NCBI RefSeq assembly: GCF_041261205.1
Contig: NZ_JBGCCH010000056.1
Span: forward strand, 1 to 33,008
Direction: 5' to 3'
Source: Catenulispora sp. MAP5-51
GTDB lineage: Bacteria > Actinomycetota > Actinomycetes > Streptomycetales > Catenulisporaceae
DNA length: 33,008 nucleotides
Under the pieces are notes generated by a model. The model worked only from the letters and a program-made list of their open reading frames with translations, ran no database searches and had not been told where the DNA came from. A program made the position numbers and the translations under genes. Positions within the stretch are counted from its first letter, which is position 1, and each line of letters begins with the position of its first letter. Below are positions 1 through 8,721 of this stretch, in pieces.

Positions 1-50
1 GGTTCGAAAACCGGGCGCAGTGCCGAGGTCGCATGGCATCACAATTCGTC

Positions 51-77
51 ACACACTGTTGAGTTCTCAAGAAACAG
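51..77 (-). promoter_or_regulatory. boxA-like antitermination element of the rrn leader
   Basis: Minus-strand TTGAGAACTCAACAGTGTG resembles the leader boxA region remembered from mycobacterial and streptomycete rRNA operons (TTGAGAACTCAA-AGTGTG). It contains TTGAG/CTCAA arms. NusB/NusE binding would be expected here. Confidence 0.7.
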
Positions 78-334
78 ACGCCCGAACCACTCGTCTCAGA
101 ACTTTCGTTCCGATCGGCTGCGACCCGGCGTTGTCAGGTCTTGCTGTTTTTCTTTTGTCTTGCTTCGCTTTAGATCTTAGCAGATCCTCTGCGTTCTTCG
201 CAATTTCAGCTATTCGCTTTATTGCGATTGCCGGTTCGGGATTCTTTTTCGAACCCTTGCCCCGGCGGCTTGGTTACTCTAGCATGGTTTCTTTGGGCTC
301 TCGCCCGCCACTCCCGCTTGACAGCAACCCGTCC

Positions 335-363
335 AACTTACGTTCCCCGAACAGGCGTGTCAA
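335..363 (-). promoter_or_regulatory. Predicted rrn promoter (sigma-70/HrdB type)
   Basis: On the minus strand TTGACA (363-358) is followed after exactly 17 bp by TAAGTT (340-335), the best sigma-70 type promoter in the window. A second -10-like TAGAGT lies at 281-276 and a CATACT further upstream near 400, suggesting the tandem promoters usual for Streptomyces rrn operons; neither has a convincing -35. Confidence 0.7.
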
Positions 364-502
364 CCCGAAGGCCGTTGCCGGTTCATGGAGGGGAACTCCG
401 TAAGTATGGCACACGTCTGAGGCCGCATCCCAATCGGCGGTGTCTACCCATCACTCAGAGGGCTGAAACCATCGGTTCGCTGATCGGACGGCGACCGGGA
501 GA

Positions 503-1504
503 CTAAGCCCTCGTGGGTACCACGTCGGCCCTGTCCGCCCTGCTCACGTCGCCTGTCTCGCCGCGTAGCGCGGCCCTGCGGCCGACGTAGAACACGTACA
601 CGAGGAACAGCGTCTCGGCCGTGAAGCCGATCGTCAGGCGCACCGGCGCGGATGTGTGCCCGGTCACGAACCCCTCGATCGAGCCGGACACCAACAGCAC
701 ACATGCCAGTCCCAGCGCCATCGTCCCGAGGACCCGTCCCTGCTCCCCCAGCGCCTCACCCCGGGTCCGCGGCCCCGGCGAGAGGAGCGTCCACGCGATC
801 CGCATTCCGCAACCGCCGGCCACGAAGACCGCGCTGAGTTCCAGCATTCCGTGCGGGGCCACGAGCGACAGGAATGTGCCGAAGCGGCCGTGCGCCGCCA
901 TGAAGCCGCCGTCGACGGCCAGGTTCGCCGTGTTCATGTACATGGCGACGAAGGGGAAGACCAGAGTCACTCCCCCGAACAAAGCCAGCGCGGACACCCA
1001 GGCGTTGTTCACCCATACCTTGAAGCCGAACGAGCCCGGACTGAACTCCGTGTAGTACGTCTCGAACTGACCGCCGGGGCGGAAGACCCCGTTCACGAGA
1101 TCGGGAGAAGCCAACTCCCCCTGTACCCGGGGATTCACCGCGATGTACCAGCCCATGAAGAACGCGGCGACCAGTGACACCACCGCAGTGGCGATCCACC
1201 AGCGTCGCGCTCTATAGAGCGCAGCGGGAAAGCCGTCCGTGAAGAAGTACAGGAACTCTCTCCACGCCGGAACCCGCGGCCCGGCGATGGCACCGCGAGC
1301 TGTCGCCAAGAGGGACGACAGATGGCCGACCACTACAGCGTCCGGCGCCACGGACCTCACTACAGACAAGTGCGTGGCGACGTTCTGGTAGAGCGCCACC
1401 AGTTCGTCCGCTTCGGCGCCGTCCAGAGCGCGGCTCCGGTTCGACAACTGCGCGAGACGGGACCACTCCCCACGATGCGCCGCCGCGTATGCGTCGATGT
1501 CCAC
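503..1504 (-). CDS. SpoIIM-like integral membrane protein (DUF95 family)
   Basis: A 333-residue membrane protein of the stage II sporulation protein M family. A soluble N-terminal helical region (about 1-100) is followed by roughly five hydrophobic segments near 103-123, 170-195, 207-235, 258-277 and 288-308, with a conserved-looking stretch containing APHGMLELSAV, typical of SpoIIM/DUF95. In Bacillus SpoIIM belongs to the engulfment peptidoglycan machinery; in actinobacteria the role of this branch is not settled. The start is GTG with a purine-rich GAGGCGGGG upstream. It is transcribed away from the RDD gene, the same divergent pairing as Rv3694c/Rv3695 of M. tuberculosis as I recall it. 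It lies directly beyond an rRNA operon promoter, which points the other way from its 3' end. Confidence 0.85.
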   Translation of the reverse strand: MDIDAYAAAHRGEWSRLAQLSNRSRALDGAEADELVALYQNVATHLSVVRSVAPDAVVVGHLSSLLATARGAIAGPRVPAWREFLYFFTDGFPAALYRARRWWIATAVVSLVAAFFMGWYIAVNPRVQGELASPDLVNGVFRPGGQFETYYTEFSPGSFGFKVWVNNAWVSALALFGGVTLVFPFVAMYMNTANLAVDGGFMAAHGRFGTFLSLVAPHGMLELSAVFVAGGCGMRIAWTLLSPGPRTRGEALGEQGRVLGTMALGLACVLLVSGSIEGFVTGHTSAPVRLTIGFTAETLFLVYVFYVGRRAALRGETGDVSRADRADVVPTRA

Positions 1505-1616
1505 GTCGCAAGCCCCGCCTCTGTGAGAACTCTCCAGTGAGAAACTGTGCGCCCACGGTATGAGCGGTCTACGGTTGCCGCAACAACGTCAGCGGCCCGG
1601 AGTGGAGACAACGACC

Positions 1617-2591
1617 TTGAGCGATCTGGTCATCGGCGAGGGCGTGGCCCTGGATCTCCGGCTCGCCAAGCTGCCGAGCCGGGCGCTGGCCCGGCTCCTG
1701 GACCTGCTCGTCCAGGCCGGCCTGCTGGGCGTGCTCGCCGCGGTGCTCGGCATCGTGGCATCGGCCGGCACTGTCGACGACGCCGTGATGGCCGGCCTGA
1801 TGATCGTCATGACGGTCGCGGTGGTGGTCGGGTATCCGGCGCTGCTGGAGACGGTGACCCGCGGCCGCACCCTGGGCAAGATGGCGCTGGGGCTGCGCGT
1901 CGTGCGGACCGACGGCGGCCCCGTGCGGTTCCGGCACGCTCTGGTCCGCGCGCTCACAGGGATCTTCGACTTGTACGCCACCGTCGGTGTGCTGGCGGTG
2001 GTCACCTCGTTCTGTTCCAAGCAGGGCCGCCGCACCGGCGACTGGCTGGCCGGGACGGTCGTCGTCCGCGACCGGGCCCCCGACGCCGGCGTGAGCGCCC
2101 CCGGGATGGCGGCGCTGGCGATGCCGTATCCATTGCTCGGCTGGGCCCAACAGTTGGACCTGTCCGCGCTGCCGGACGACGTCGCCCTGTCCGCGCGCCA
2201 GTACCTGACCCGCATGAACGAGATGCGGACGGACGTCGCCGCGCGCATGGGGCACGAGTTGGCGACCGAAGTCATGCGGTACGTCGCGCTCCCCCCGGCC
2301 GGGACGCCGCCGTGGGCCTACCTGGCGGCGATCACCGCCGAGCGGCGGGTACGGCAGATGCGGTCCGTGGAGCGGGCGCAGTGGGAAGCGTGGGCGCGGG
2401 GTCCCGGTCAGACTCCGGTCTACGCGGAAACGGCGGCTCCGCCCGCATGGCAGGGGGCTGCGGGAGGCGGGCAGCTGCCGACGATGCCGGTGGCTCCGCA
2501 GGTGCAGGACCGGGTACCGGACAGCGTGCCCGAGCCGGCCGCTCAAGCAGAAGCCGAGGACCGCGTCGACGGGTTCAAGCCGCCGGTCTAG
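1617..2591 (+). CDS. RDD family membrane protein
   Basis: An RDD-domain protein of about 324 residues. The domain covers roughly the first 150 residues: the arginine-containing first helix (PSRALARLLDLL), a second membrane helix, the motif GRTLGKMALGLRVV, and GRRTGDWLAGTVVV near the end of the domain. The C-terminal half is soluble, with a Pro/Ala/Gln-rich tail. Three starts are possible: ATG 1560 (no ribosome site), GTG 1602, and TTG 1617. I chose TTG because GGAG lies nine bases upstream and the product then begins SDLVIGEGVALDL, like family members. RDD proteins are of poorly known function, proposed as transporters. It is divergent from the SpoIIM-like gene, with about 110 bp between the starts. 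Confidence 0.85.
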   Translation: MSDLVIGEGVALDLRLAKLPSRALARLLDLLVQAGLLGVLAAVLGIVASAGTVDDAVMAGLMIVMTVAVVVGYPALLETVTRGRTLGKMALGLRVVRTDGGPVRFRHALVRALTGIFDLYATVGVLAVVTSFCSKQGRRTGDWLAGTVVVRDRAPDAGVSAPGMAALAMPYPLLGWAQQLDLSALPDDVALSARQYLTRMNEMRTDVAARMGHELATEVMRYVALPPAGTPPWAYLAAITAERRVRQMRSVERAQWEAWARGPGQTPVYAETAAPPAWQGAAGGGQLPTMPVAPQVQDRVPDSVPEPAAQAEAEDRVDGFKPPV

Positions 2592-2613
2592 CCGCTTCAA
2601 GCCGCTTCAAGCC
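2591..2613 (+). repeat. Short tandem repeat at the end of the RDD gene
   Basis: GCCGCTTCAA occurs twice in tandem starting at the last base of the RDD stop codon, followed by a third partial copy (GCC). A related TTCAAGCCGCC sits just inside the gene. This looks like slippage and has no evident function. Confidence 0.6.
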
Positions 2614-2641
2614 ACGCCTACGCGCACAGCCCTTAAAACGC

Positions 2642-2676
2642 CGAGGCCCGGCTCCGCTAAGCGGAGCCGGGCCTCG
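2642..2676 (-). terminator. Intrinsic terminator of ahcY
   Basis: A perfect 16-bp stem (2642-2657 with 2661-2676) with a 3-base loop. Read on the minus strand it is followed by GCGTTTT, so it fits termination of ahcY. The plus-strand side lacks a T run, though the hairpin may also slow polymerase leaving the convergent RDD gene. Confidence 0.85.
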
Positions 2677-2686
2677 AACGCGTATC

Positions 2687-4144
<1,458 letters not shown>

Positions 4145-4210
4145 GGCGTTTCTCCTGTTTCGTCGGCTGACGTTGCGTTTATGAATGTAGCGGTTCGCGG
4201 GCCCTACAGC

Positions 4211-4384
4211 TCACGCAGCCTTGCTGGCCTCGTCGATCAGCAGGACCGGGATGCCGTCGCGGACCGGGTACACCAGCGCGCACTCCGAGTTGGTGCACGC
4301 CAGCGCCGAGGCCGACTCCTCCTCGCGCAGCGGCGCGTGGCACTTCGGGCAGGCAAGGATCTCCAGCAGGGAGGGCTCGATCAC
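4211..4384 (-). CDS. Trm112-like zinc-binding protein (57 aa)
   Basis: A 57-residue protein starting at GTG and ending LLIDEASKAA. It has two cysteine pairs, CPKC (C12, C15) and C30/C35, and the family signature YPVRDGIPVLL. In eukaryotes and archaea Trm112 is an obligate partner of several methyltransferases; in actinobacteria small relatives lie beside manB and their partner is unknown. GGAG lies seven bases before the GTG. It sits between manB (54 bp away) and ahcY. Proximity to ahcY, which removes the by-product of methyltransferases, is suggestive only. Zinc binding is inferred from the four cysteines. Confidence 0.85.
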   Translation of the reverse strand: MIEPSLLEILACPKCHAPLREEESASALACTNSECALVYPVRDGIPVLLIDEASKAA

Positions 4385-4438
4385 GGGAGGGCTCCAATCG
4401 GGTCGGTGGTGGGGTGGTCGGCGCCGGGCGCCGGACGC

Positions 4439-5803
4439 TCAGGCGCGGATGATGCCGAGTACCTCGTCGCGCAGCGCGGCCACCGCGCCGTCGTCGGCGG
4501 CCTCGATGTTCAGGCGCAGCAGCGGCTCGGTGTTCGACGGCCGCACGTTGAACCACCAGTCCTCGCCGGTGACGGTGAGCCCGTCGAGCTCGTCCACGGT
4601 GACGCCGGGCCGGCTCTCGAACGCCGCCCGGACCGCGGCCGCGCGGCCGGCCTGGTCGGCGACCTCGCTGTTGATCTCGCCGGAGGCCGCGTAGCGGGTG
4701 TAGTCCGCGGCCAGCTCCGACAGCGGGGCCTGCTGCCCGCCGAGCGCGGCCAGCACGTGCATCGCGGCCAGCATGCCGGTGTCGGCCTTCCAGAAGTCCT
4801 GGAAGTAGTAGTGCGCCGAGTGCTCGCCGCCGAAGACCGCGCCGGTCTTGGCCATCTCCTGCTTGATGAAGGAGTGTCCGACCCGGGTGCGGACCGGCAC
4901 GCCGCCGTGCTCGCGCACGATCTCGGGCACCGCCGCGGAGGTGATCAGGTTGTGGATGATCGTGGCGCCGGGGTGCTTGGCCAGTTCGCGGGCCGCGACC
5001 AGGGCGGTGATCGTGGACGGCGAGACCGGCTCGCCGCGCTCGTCGACCACGAAGCAGCGGTCGGCGTCGCCGTCGAAGGCCAGGCCCAGGTCGGCCCCGT
5101 GCTCGACCACCGCACGCTGGAGGTCGACCAGGTTCTTCGGGTCCAGCGGGTTGGCCTCGTGGTTCGGGAAGGTGCCGTCGAGCTCGAAGTAGAGGTCGAA
5201 GACCTCCAACGGCAGGCCCGCGAAGACCGTGGGGACCGTGTAGCCGCCCATGCCGTTGGCCGCGTCGACGACCACCTTCAGCGGACGGATCGCCGACAGG
5301 TCCACCAGCTTGTTGAGGTACGCGGCGTAGTCGTCGAGCATCGCGCGCTGCGTGACCGTGCCGGTCTTGTCCGCCGGCGGCAGGGGCGTGCCGTCGATGA
5401 TCGCCTGCGCGGCCTGCCGGATCTCCACCAGGCCGGACTCCTGGCCGACCGGCGCCGCACCGGCCTTGCACATCTTGATGCCGTTGTACTTGGCCGGGTT
5501 GTGGCTCGCCGTGAACATCGCGCCGGGCATGTCCAGGGCGCCGGAGGCGAAGTAGAGCAGGTCGGTGGAGGCCAGGCCGATCTCCACCACGTCCACACCC
5601 CGGGAGGCGGCGCCGCGGGCGAAGGCCGCGGCCAGGTCCGGGGAGCTGGGGCGCATGTCGTGCCCGACGACCACGGAGGGGGCGCCGACGAAATCGGCGA
5701 ACGCCGCGCCCAGCGCCTCGGTGTCGGTCTCGTCGAGCTGGTCCGGTACGACCCCTCGTACGTCGTATGCCTTGACGATCTGTGACAAGTCGTGCCCGGC
5801 CAC
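4439..5803 (-). CDS. manB: Phosphomannomutase/phosphoglucomutase
   Basis: A 454-residue member of the alpha-D-phosphohexomutase family, interconverting mannose-6-phosphate and mannose-1-phosphate (often also the glucose forms) in the cytosol. All four signature loops are present: the phosphoserine loop TASHNP (98-103, Ser100), the metal loop DGDADR (244-249), the sugar-binding loop GEHSAHYYF (326-334), and the phosphate-binding RPSNTEP near the C terminus. With manC in this window it supplies GDP-mannose or a similar sugar nucleotide. The GTG start has GGGAG only three bases upstream, so the real start could be slightly different. A -10-like TAGGCT on the minus strand at 5860-5855 would give a leader of about 45 bases. 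Confidence 0.95.
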   Translation of the reverse strand: MAGHDLSQIVKAYDVRGVVPDQLDETDTEALGAAFADFVGAPSVVVGHDMRPSSPDLAAAFARGAASRGVDVVEIGLASTDLLYFASGALDMPGAMFTASHNPAKYNGIKMCKAGAAPVGQESGLVEIRQAAQAIIDGTPLPPADKTGTVTQRAMLDDYAAYLNKLVDLSAIRPLKVVVDAANGMGGYTVPTVFAGLPLEVFDLYFELDGTFPNHEANPLDPKNLVDLQRAVVEHGADLGLAFDGDADRCFVVDERGEPVSPSTITALVAARELAKHPGATIIHNLITSAAVPEIVREHGGVPVRTRVGHSFIKQEMAKTGAVFGGEHSAHYYFQDFWKADTGMLAAMHVLAALGGQQAPLSELAADYTRYAASGEINSEVADQAGRAAAVRAAFESRPGVTVDELDGLTVTGEDWWFNVRPSNTEPLLRLNIEAADDGAVAALRDEVLGIIRA

Positions 5804-5966
5804 TGGCTCCCGCCTTCGGTTCTGGTCTCGTACGTGCGGCTGCTTGCGGCGTCGAGCCTATCCCGGGCGGCCGGTCGCGGTGGTGCGACGGTCGCGGGAG
5901 GACCCACCCGGACGACCCGAATGAGGACGTAGGGCGTGCCAGTGTTCCATCCGCGCCGGCAAGCGC

Positions 5967-5972
5967 TAATCT
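5967..5972 (+). promoter_or_regulatory. -10 element of the DUF3499 gene (leaderless transcript likely)
   Basis: TAATCT ends seven bases before the GTG start at 5980, so transcription would start at or within a base of the start codon. There is no ribosome-binding site between them. Confidence 0.55.
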
Positions 5973-5979
5973 CCACCAA

Positions 5980-6363
5980 GTGAGCCCAGCCCGCAGATGT
6001 TCGCGAACCGCGTGTAGCCGTCCGGCCGTCGCGACGCTCACGTACGTGTACGCGGACTCCACCGCCGTCCTCGGCCCTTTGGCCGCCTACATCGAGCCGC
6101 ACAGCTACGACCTGTGCGCCGAGCACTCGACCCGGCTGACCGCCCCGCGGGGGTGGGCCGTGCTGCGGTTGACCGCGCCCGACCCGGGACCCTCCCAGCC
6201 CTCGTCGGACGATCTGGAAGCCCTGGCCAACGCGGTACGGGAAGCCGCTCGCGGGCCGCGTGGGGAGCGCGGGGCCCGAGGGGAACGCGGGGACGACGGG
6301 GACGGTGCGGTTCTCTCGCGCGCCCGGGGACACCTGCGCGCCCTGCCCGATCCCGAGCACTGA
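5980..6363 (+). CDS. DUF3499 family protein
   Basis: A 127-residue protein of an actinobacterial family of unknown function. The N-terminal part is strongly conserved in type: RRCSRTACSRPAVATLTYVYADS, then PLAAYIEPHSYDLCAEH. The cysteines C8, C13 and the DLCAEH cysteine/histidine look like a small zinc ribbon, which is inference. The C-terminal part is charged and low in complexity (RGPRGERGARGERGDDGD). The frame is open further upstream, but similarity begins at this GTG and a -10 element ends seven bases before it. It is divergent from manB and followed by the metallopeptidase-like gene, the same company it keeps in M. tuberculosis (Rv3258c-Rv3259, from memory). Confidence 0.85.
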   Translation: MSPARRCSRTACSRPAVATLTYVYADSTAVLGPLAAYIEPHSYDLCAEHSTRLTAPRGWAVLRLTAPDPGPSQPSSDDLEALANAVREAARGPRGERGARGERGDDGDGAVLSRARGHLRALPDPEH

Positions 6364-6459
6364 ACCGGCTCTGAGCCGCCACGGCGGCGAAAGCCGAGGT
6401 CACGGCGTAGCCGGCACGACACGCCGGGAATGACTGTCGCCGAGGGACGGATCGCCGGT

Positions 6460-6465
6460 TACGCT
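6460..6465 (+). promoter_or_regulatory. -10 element of the metallopeptidase-like gene (leaderless)
   Basis: TACGCT is followed by six bases and then the GTG at 6472, placing the start point of transcription at the start codon. No -35 hexamer is obvious. Confidence 0.5.
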
Positions 6466-6471
6466 CGACGC

Positions 6472-6933
6472 GTGCCCATCACTGCCTCGATCAGGTCGGG
6501 GGCCGGTCAGGAGCCGCGCCGCCGGAAACACACGCGTGACCGGCGGGGGCGTGGCCTGCGCGGCCCGCTGGCCCCTCCGCAGGTCCCGCTGGCCTTGACG
6601 CGCGCGGAGCAGTTCGACGAGCTGGTCCTGGACGCCGTGGAGCGTCTGGAGCGCCGCTGGCCGCGGCTGGCCGAGGTGGAGCTGGCGGTGGAGGAGGTCC
6701 CGCCGGCCGACACCGAGAACTGGAGCGACGAGGCCGTACCCCTGGGCCGGGTGATCGCCGACCGTCCCGGCGAGCCGGTGCGGATCGTGGTGTACCGGCG
6801 GCCGGTGGAGGCCCGGGCGGCCGGGCGGCCGGAGCTGGCGGACCTGGTCTACGAAGTGGTCGTGGAGCAGGTCGCTGAGATGCTCGGCATGGAGCCCGAC
6901 GAAGTGGACGAGGGACGGGACGCGGACGACTGA
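6472..6933 (+). CDS. Metallopeptidase-like protein (DUF1025/zincin-like family)
   Basis: A protein of 153 residues from GTG 6472; an ATG at 6430 is in frame but has no ribosome site and precedes the region of similarity. The N terminus is basic (RRRKHTRDRRGRG), followed by LRGPLAPPQVPLALTRAEQFDELV, which is typical of the actinobacterial members of this metallopeptidase family. Near the C terminus the segment YEVVVEQVAEMLG occupies the place of the HExxH-type metal site; here the expected first histidine is tyrosine, so peptidase activity is doubtful. The product is probably cytosolic. It converges with the DUF5719 gene across an AT-rich inverted repeat. Confidence 0.8.
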   Translation: MPITASIRSGAGQEPRRRKHTRDRRGRGLRGPLAPPQVPLALTRAEQFDELVLDAVERLERRWPRLAEVELAVEEVPPADTENWSDEAVPLGRVIADRPGEPVRIVVYRRPVEARAAGRPELADLVYEVVVEQVAEMLGMEPDEVDEGRDADD

Positions 6934-6957
6934 CAAGTCAGCCGTCCGCTTTTCCCT

Positions 6958-6984
6958 ATATATAAGGAGTAGTTCCTTATATAT
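6958..6984. repeat. AT-rich perfect inverted repeat between convergent genes
   Basis: ATATATAAGGA (6958-6968) and its exact complement TCCTTATATAT (6974-6984) flank a five-base loop GTAGT. It lies between two convergent stop codons. There is no T run on either side, so it is not a standard terminator, but it could act as a two-way one. Its composition is very unlike the surroundings. Confidence 0.8.
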
Positions 6985-6990
6985 GCCGTC

Positions 6991-8721
6991 TCAGCGTGCG
7001 ACCGCACCAGACAGGTCGGGCGCGACCGGCGGCACCGCCGCCGACAACCGCGCGTCCTGCAGCACCTCCGCGGTGACCTGCATGCCCCCCTTGCCCGGCA
7101 GGTCCGACAGGATGCGGGCGCCGTACACCGGATCGGACCCCGGCTGGGGCTGGACGACCGTGGTGAACCAGGCCGTGGCCTTCGGCGTGTAGGCGACCGT
7201 GCTGTTCGCCGGGATCTGCACCGAGTCCACGGCGGCCTTGCCGTCCGCGCCGATGGTCGTGACCTGGACCGTCGACCCCTTGGTCCCGGTGCTGGTCAGG
7301 ATCAGCGTGCTCTTGGCCGCGCCGCCGACGTTGCTGTCGGCGACGATCGCCTGGTTGGCGACCGGCGGGGTCGGGGCCAGGTAGGCGGTGTCCAGCGTGT
7401 TGCTCTTCTGGTCGGACTCGACCAGCCGGACGCCGCTGACGAACGAGCCGCCGCTGCCGACGATCTGCAGCGCCGCCGACTCGGTCTTGTCCCGGTCGTC
7501 GGGGAGCATGTTCAGTATGACCGTCTTGCCCGGGTCGATGTTCAAGGGGCTGTCGCGCTTGGTGTAGCCCTTGCCCGGGTCCTGGGTCTGCCCCGACAGC
7601 TCGAACCTGCCGCTCTTGCCGTACCAGTAGACGTGGTCGATGCTGACCGGCACGTCGCTGGTCGCGGTGATGACGAGGTCGAACTTCGTCAGGGCGTCCC
7701 CCGGAGCGGGGATGCCCGGGATGGTCTGCGTCGTCTGGGCGGCCTCGGCCGGCGTCTGGGCCGGGATGAAGTCCAGGCCCCGGCCGGTCTTGACGTCGCT
7801 CTGCTGCGGCTTGTCGATGTCCAGCACCTGGGCCGCGACCCGGCCCTCGGTTGTCGTGACGTGCACGCTGGCCACCGCGCTGGACTGCGCGGCGGTGCCC
7901 AGCACGGTGCTGAGCAGGATCGAGTCCGAGGCCTTGGGCAGCACGGTGATGTCGTGGCCGACCGTGCCGGTGTCGATCTTGCCGTCCTGGCCGAAGAACG
8001 TCAGGTTGACGGTCGCCGGGGCGCTGTCGGTGTTCGCCAGGTACAGGTAGGAGTCACGGTCGGCGGTGCCCACCGAGACCCCGGCGAACCAGAAGTCGGT
8101 GCTCGGGGCCGTGCACGGCGTGGCGGCCATGCCGCGCTGCAGGCCGCTGTCGCTGCGGATCACCTCGTCGGAGGTGAAGCCGGGGGCGTAGGAGCCGGTG
8201 GCCTGGAAGACCAGCGGCACCGAGCTCGGCAGGCCGGCGGCGTCGCTGATGCTGTTGAACTGCGTGATCGCCGGGGAGGTCGAGCGGGCACCGGGGGTCC
8301 CGATCTTCATCGAGGCGAAGGGTTTGCCGTCGACGTACTGCGCACCGGCACCGTCGGTCGCGGTGGCGGCGTTGCCGGAGGGCGTGAACGCCGTGAAGGT
8401 CGTCGAGGTGTCCGGCGGGGCGCCGATCTCACCCTGGCAGACCGACGTGGCGCTGCCGATCGGCAGGGTGCGCGAGGTCTGCTCGCTGATCGCGGACTTG
8501 TCCTGGTTCCGGGTCGAGAAGCCGTAGCCGAGGCCGGCCAGCAGGACCACCGCGACCACGCCGAGGGCCCCGAAGGTGGAGATCGGCGAGGTGCGGGTCT
8601 TGGCCAGGGCGCGGCCCCGGGGGGCGCCGGACGGGCCGGCTCCGGCGGAGCCGGTCGGGCGCACGGGGCGCTGCGGGCGGTCGCCGGCGCCGGGGCGCGC
8701 GGGACGGGTCGGCCGGCTCAT
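6991..8721 (-). CDS. Membrane-anchored DUF5719 family protein
   Basis: A 576-residue protein with a proline/arginine-rich cytoplasmic N terminus (1-45), a single membrane helix near 48-68 (FGALGVVAVVLLAGLGYGF) and a large extracytoplasmic part rich in beta-strand-like alternation, Thr, Ser and Val. That part looks like repeated beta-sandwich units, and two cysteines could form a disulfide. I recognise it as the DUF5719 type found next to large glycosyltransferases in actinomycetes; no catalytic motif is visible. Its start codon overlaps the stop of the glycosyltransferase by four bases (8718-8721), so the two are translationally coupled and probably work together at the cell surface, which is inference. 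Confidence 0.8.
   Translation of the reverse strand: MSRPTRPARPGAGDRPQRPVRPTGSAGAGPSGAPRGRALAKTRTSPISTFGALGVVAVVLLAGLGYGFSTRNQDKSAISEQTSRTLPIGSATSVCQGEIGAPPDTSTTFTAFTPSGNAATATDGAGAQYVDGKPFASMKIGTPGARSTSPAITQFNSISDAAGLPSSVPLVFQATGSYAPGFTSDEVIRSDSGLQRGMAATPCTAPSTDFWFAGVSVGTADRDSYLYLANTDSAPATVNLTFFGQDGKIDTGTVGHDITVLPKASDSILLSTVLGTAAQSSAVASVHVTTTEGRVAAQVLDIDKPQQSDVKTGRGLDFIPAQTPAEAAQTTQTIPGIPAPGDALTKFDLVITATSDVPVSIDHVYWYGKSGRFELSGQTQDPGKGYTKRDSPLNIDPGKTVILNMLPDDRDKTESAALQIVGSGGSFVSGVRLVESDQKSNTLDTAYLAPTPPVANQAIVADSNVGGAAKSTLILTSTGTKGSTVQVTTIGADGKAAVDSVQIPANSTVAYTPKATAWFTTVVQPQPGSDPVYGARILSDLPGKGGMQVTAEVLQDARLSAAVPPVAPDLSGAVAR

Larger units (their letters stand above)
1..380 (-). promoter_or_regulatory. 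rRNA operon leader and promoter region (16S gene lies beyond the left edge)
   Basis: Read on the minus strand, positions 77 to 51 contain TTGAGAACTCAACAGTGTG, which matches the boxA-type antitermination/processing element of actinobacterial rrn leaders. Upstream of it is a long leader much richer in A and T than the rest of the window (about 120-300), as expected for an rRNA leader, and a near-consensus promoter (listed separately). No reading frame here looks genuine. The mature 16S sequence itself does not appear, so it should start within a few tens to hundreds of bases left of position 1. The boxA match is direct observation; the rRNA operon is inferred. Confidence 0.8.

Noticed and set aside
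1-20. tRNA T-loop (GGTTCGAAAACC)
   Set aside because: No acceptor, anticodon or D arm is present around it; it is better explained as part of the rRNA leader.
4145-4210. SAH riboswitch upstream of ahcY
   Set aside because: Only 66 bp separate the genes, and no pairing pattern of an SAH aptamer was found.
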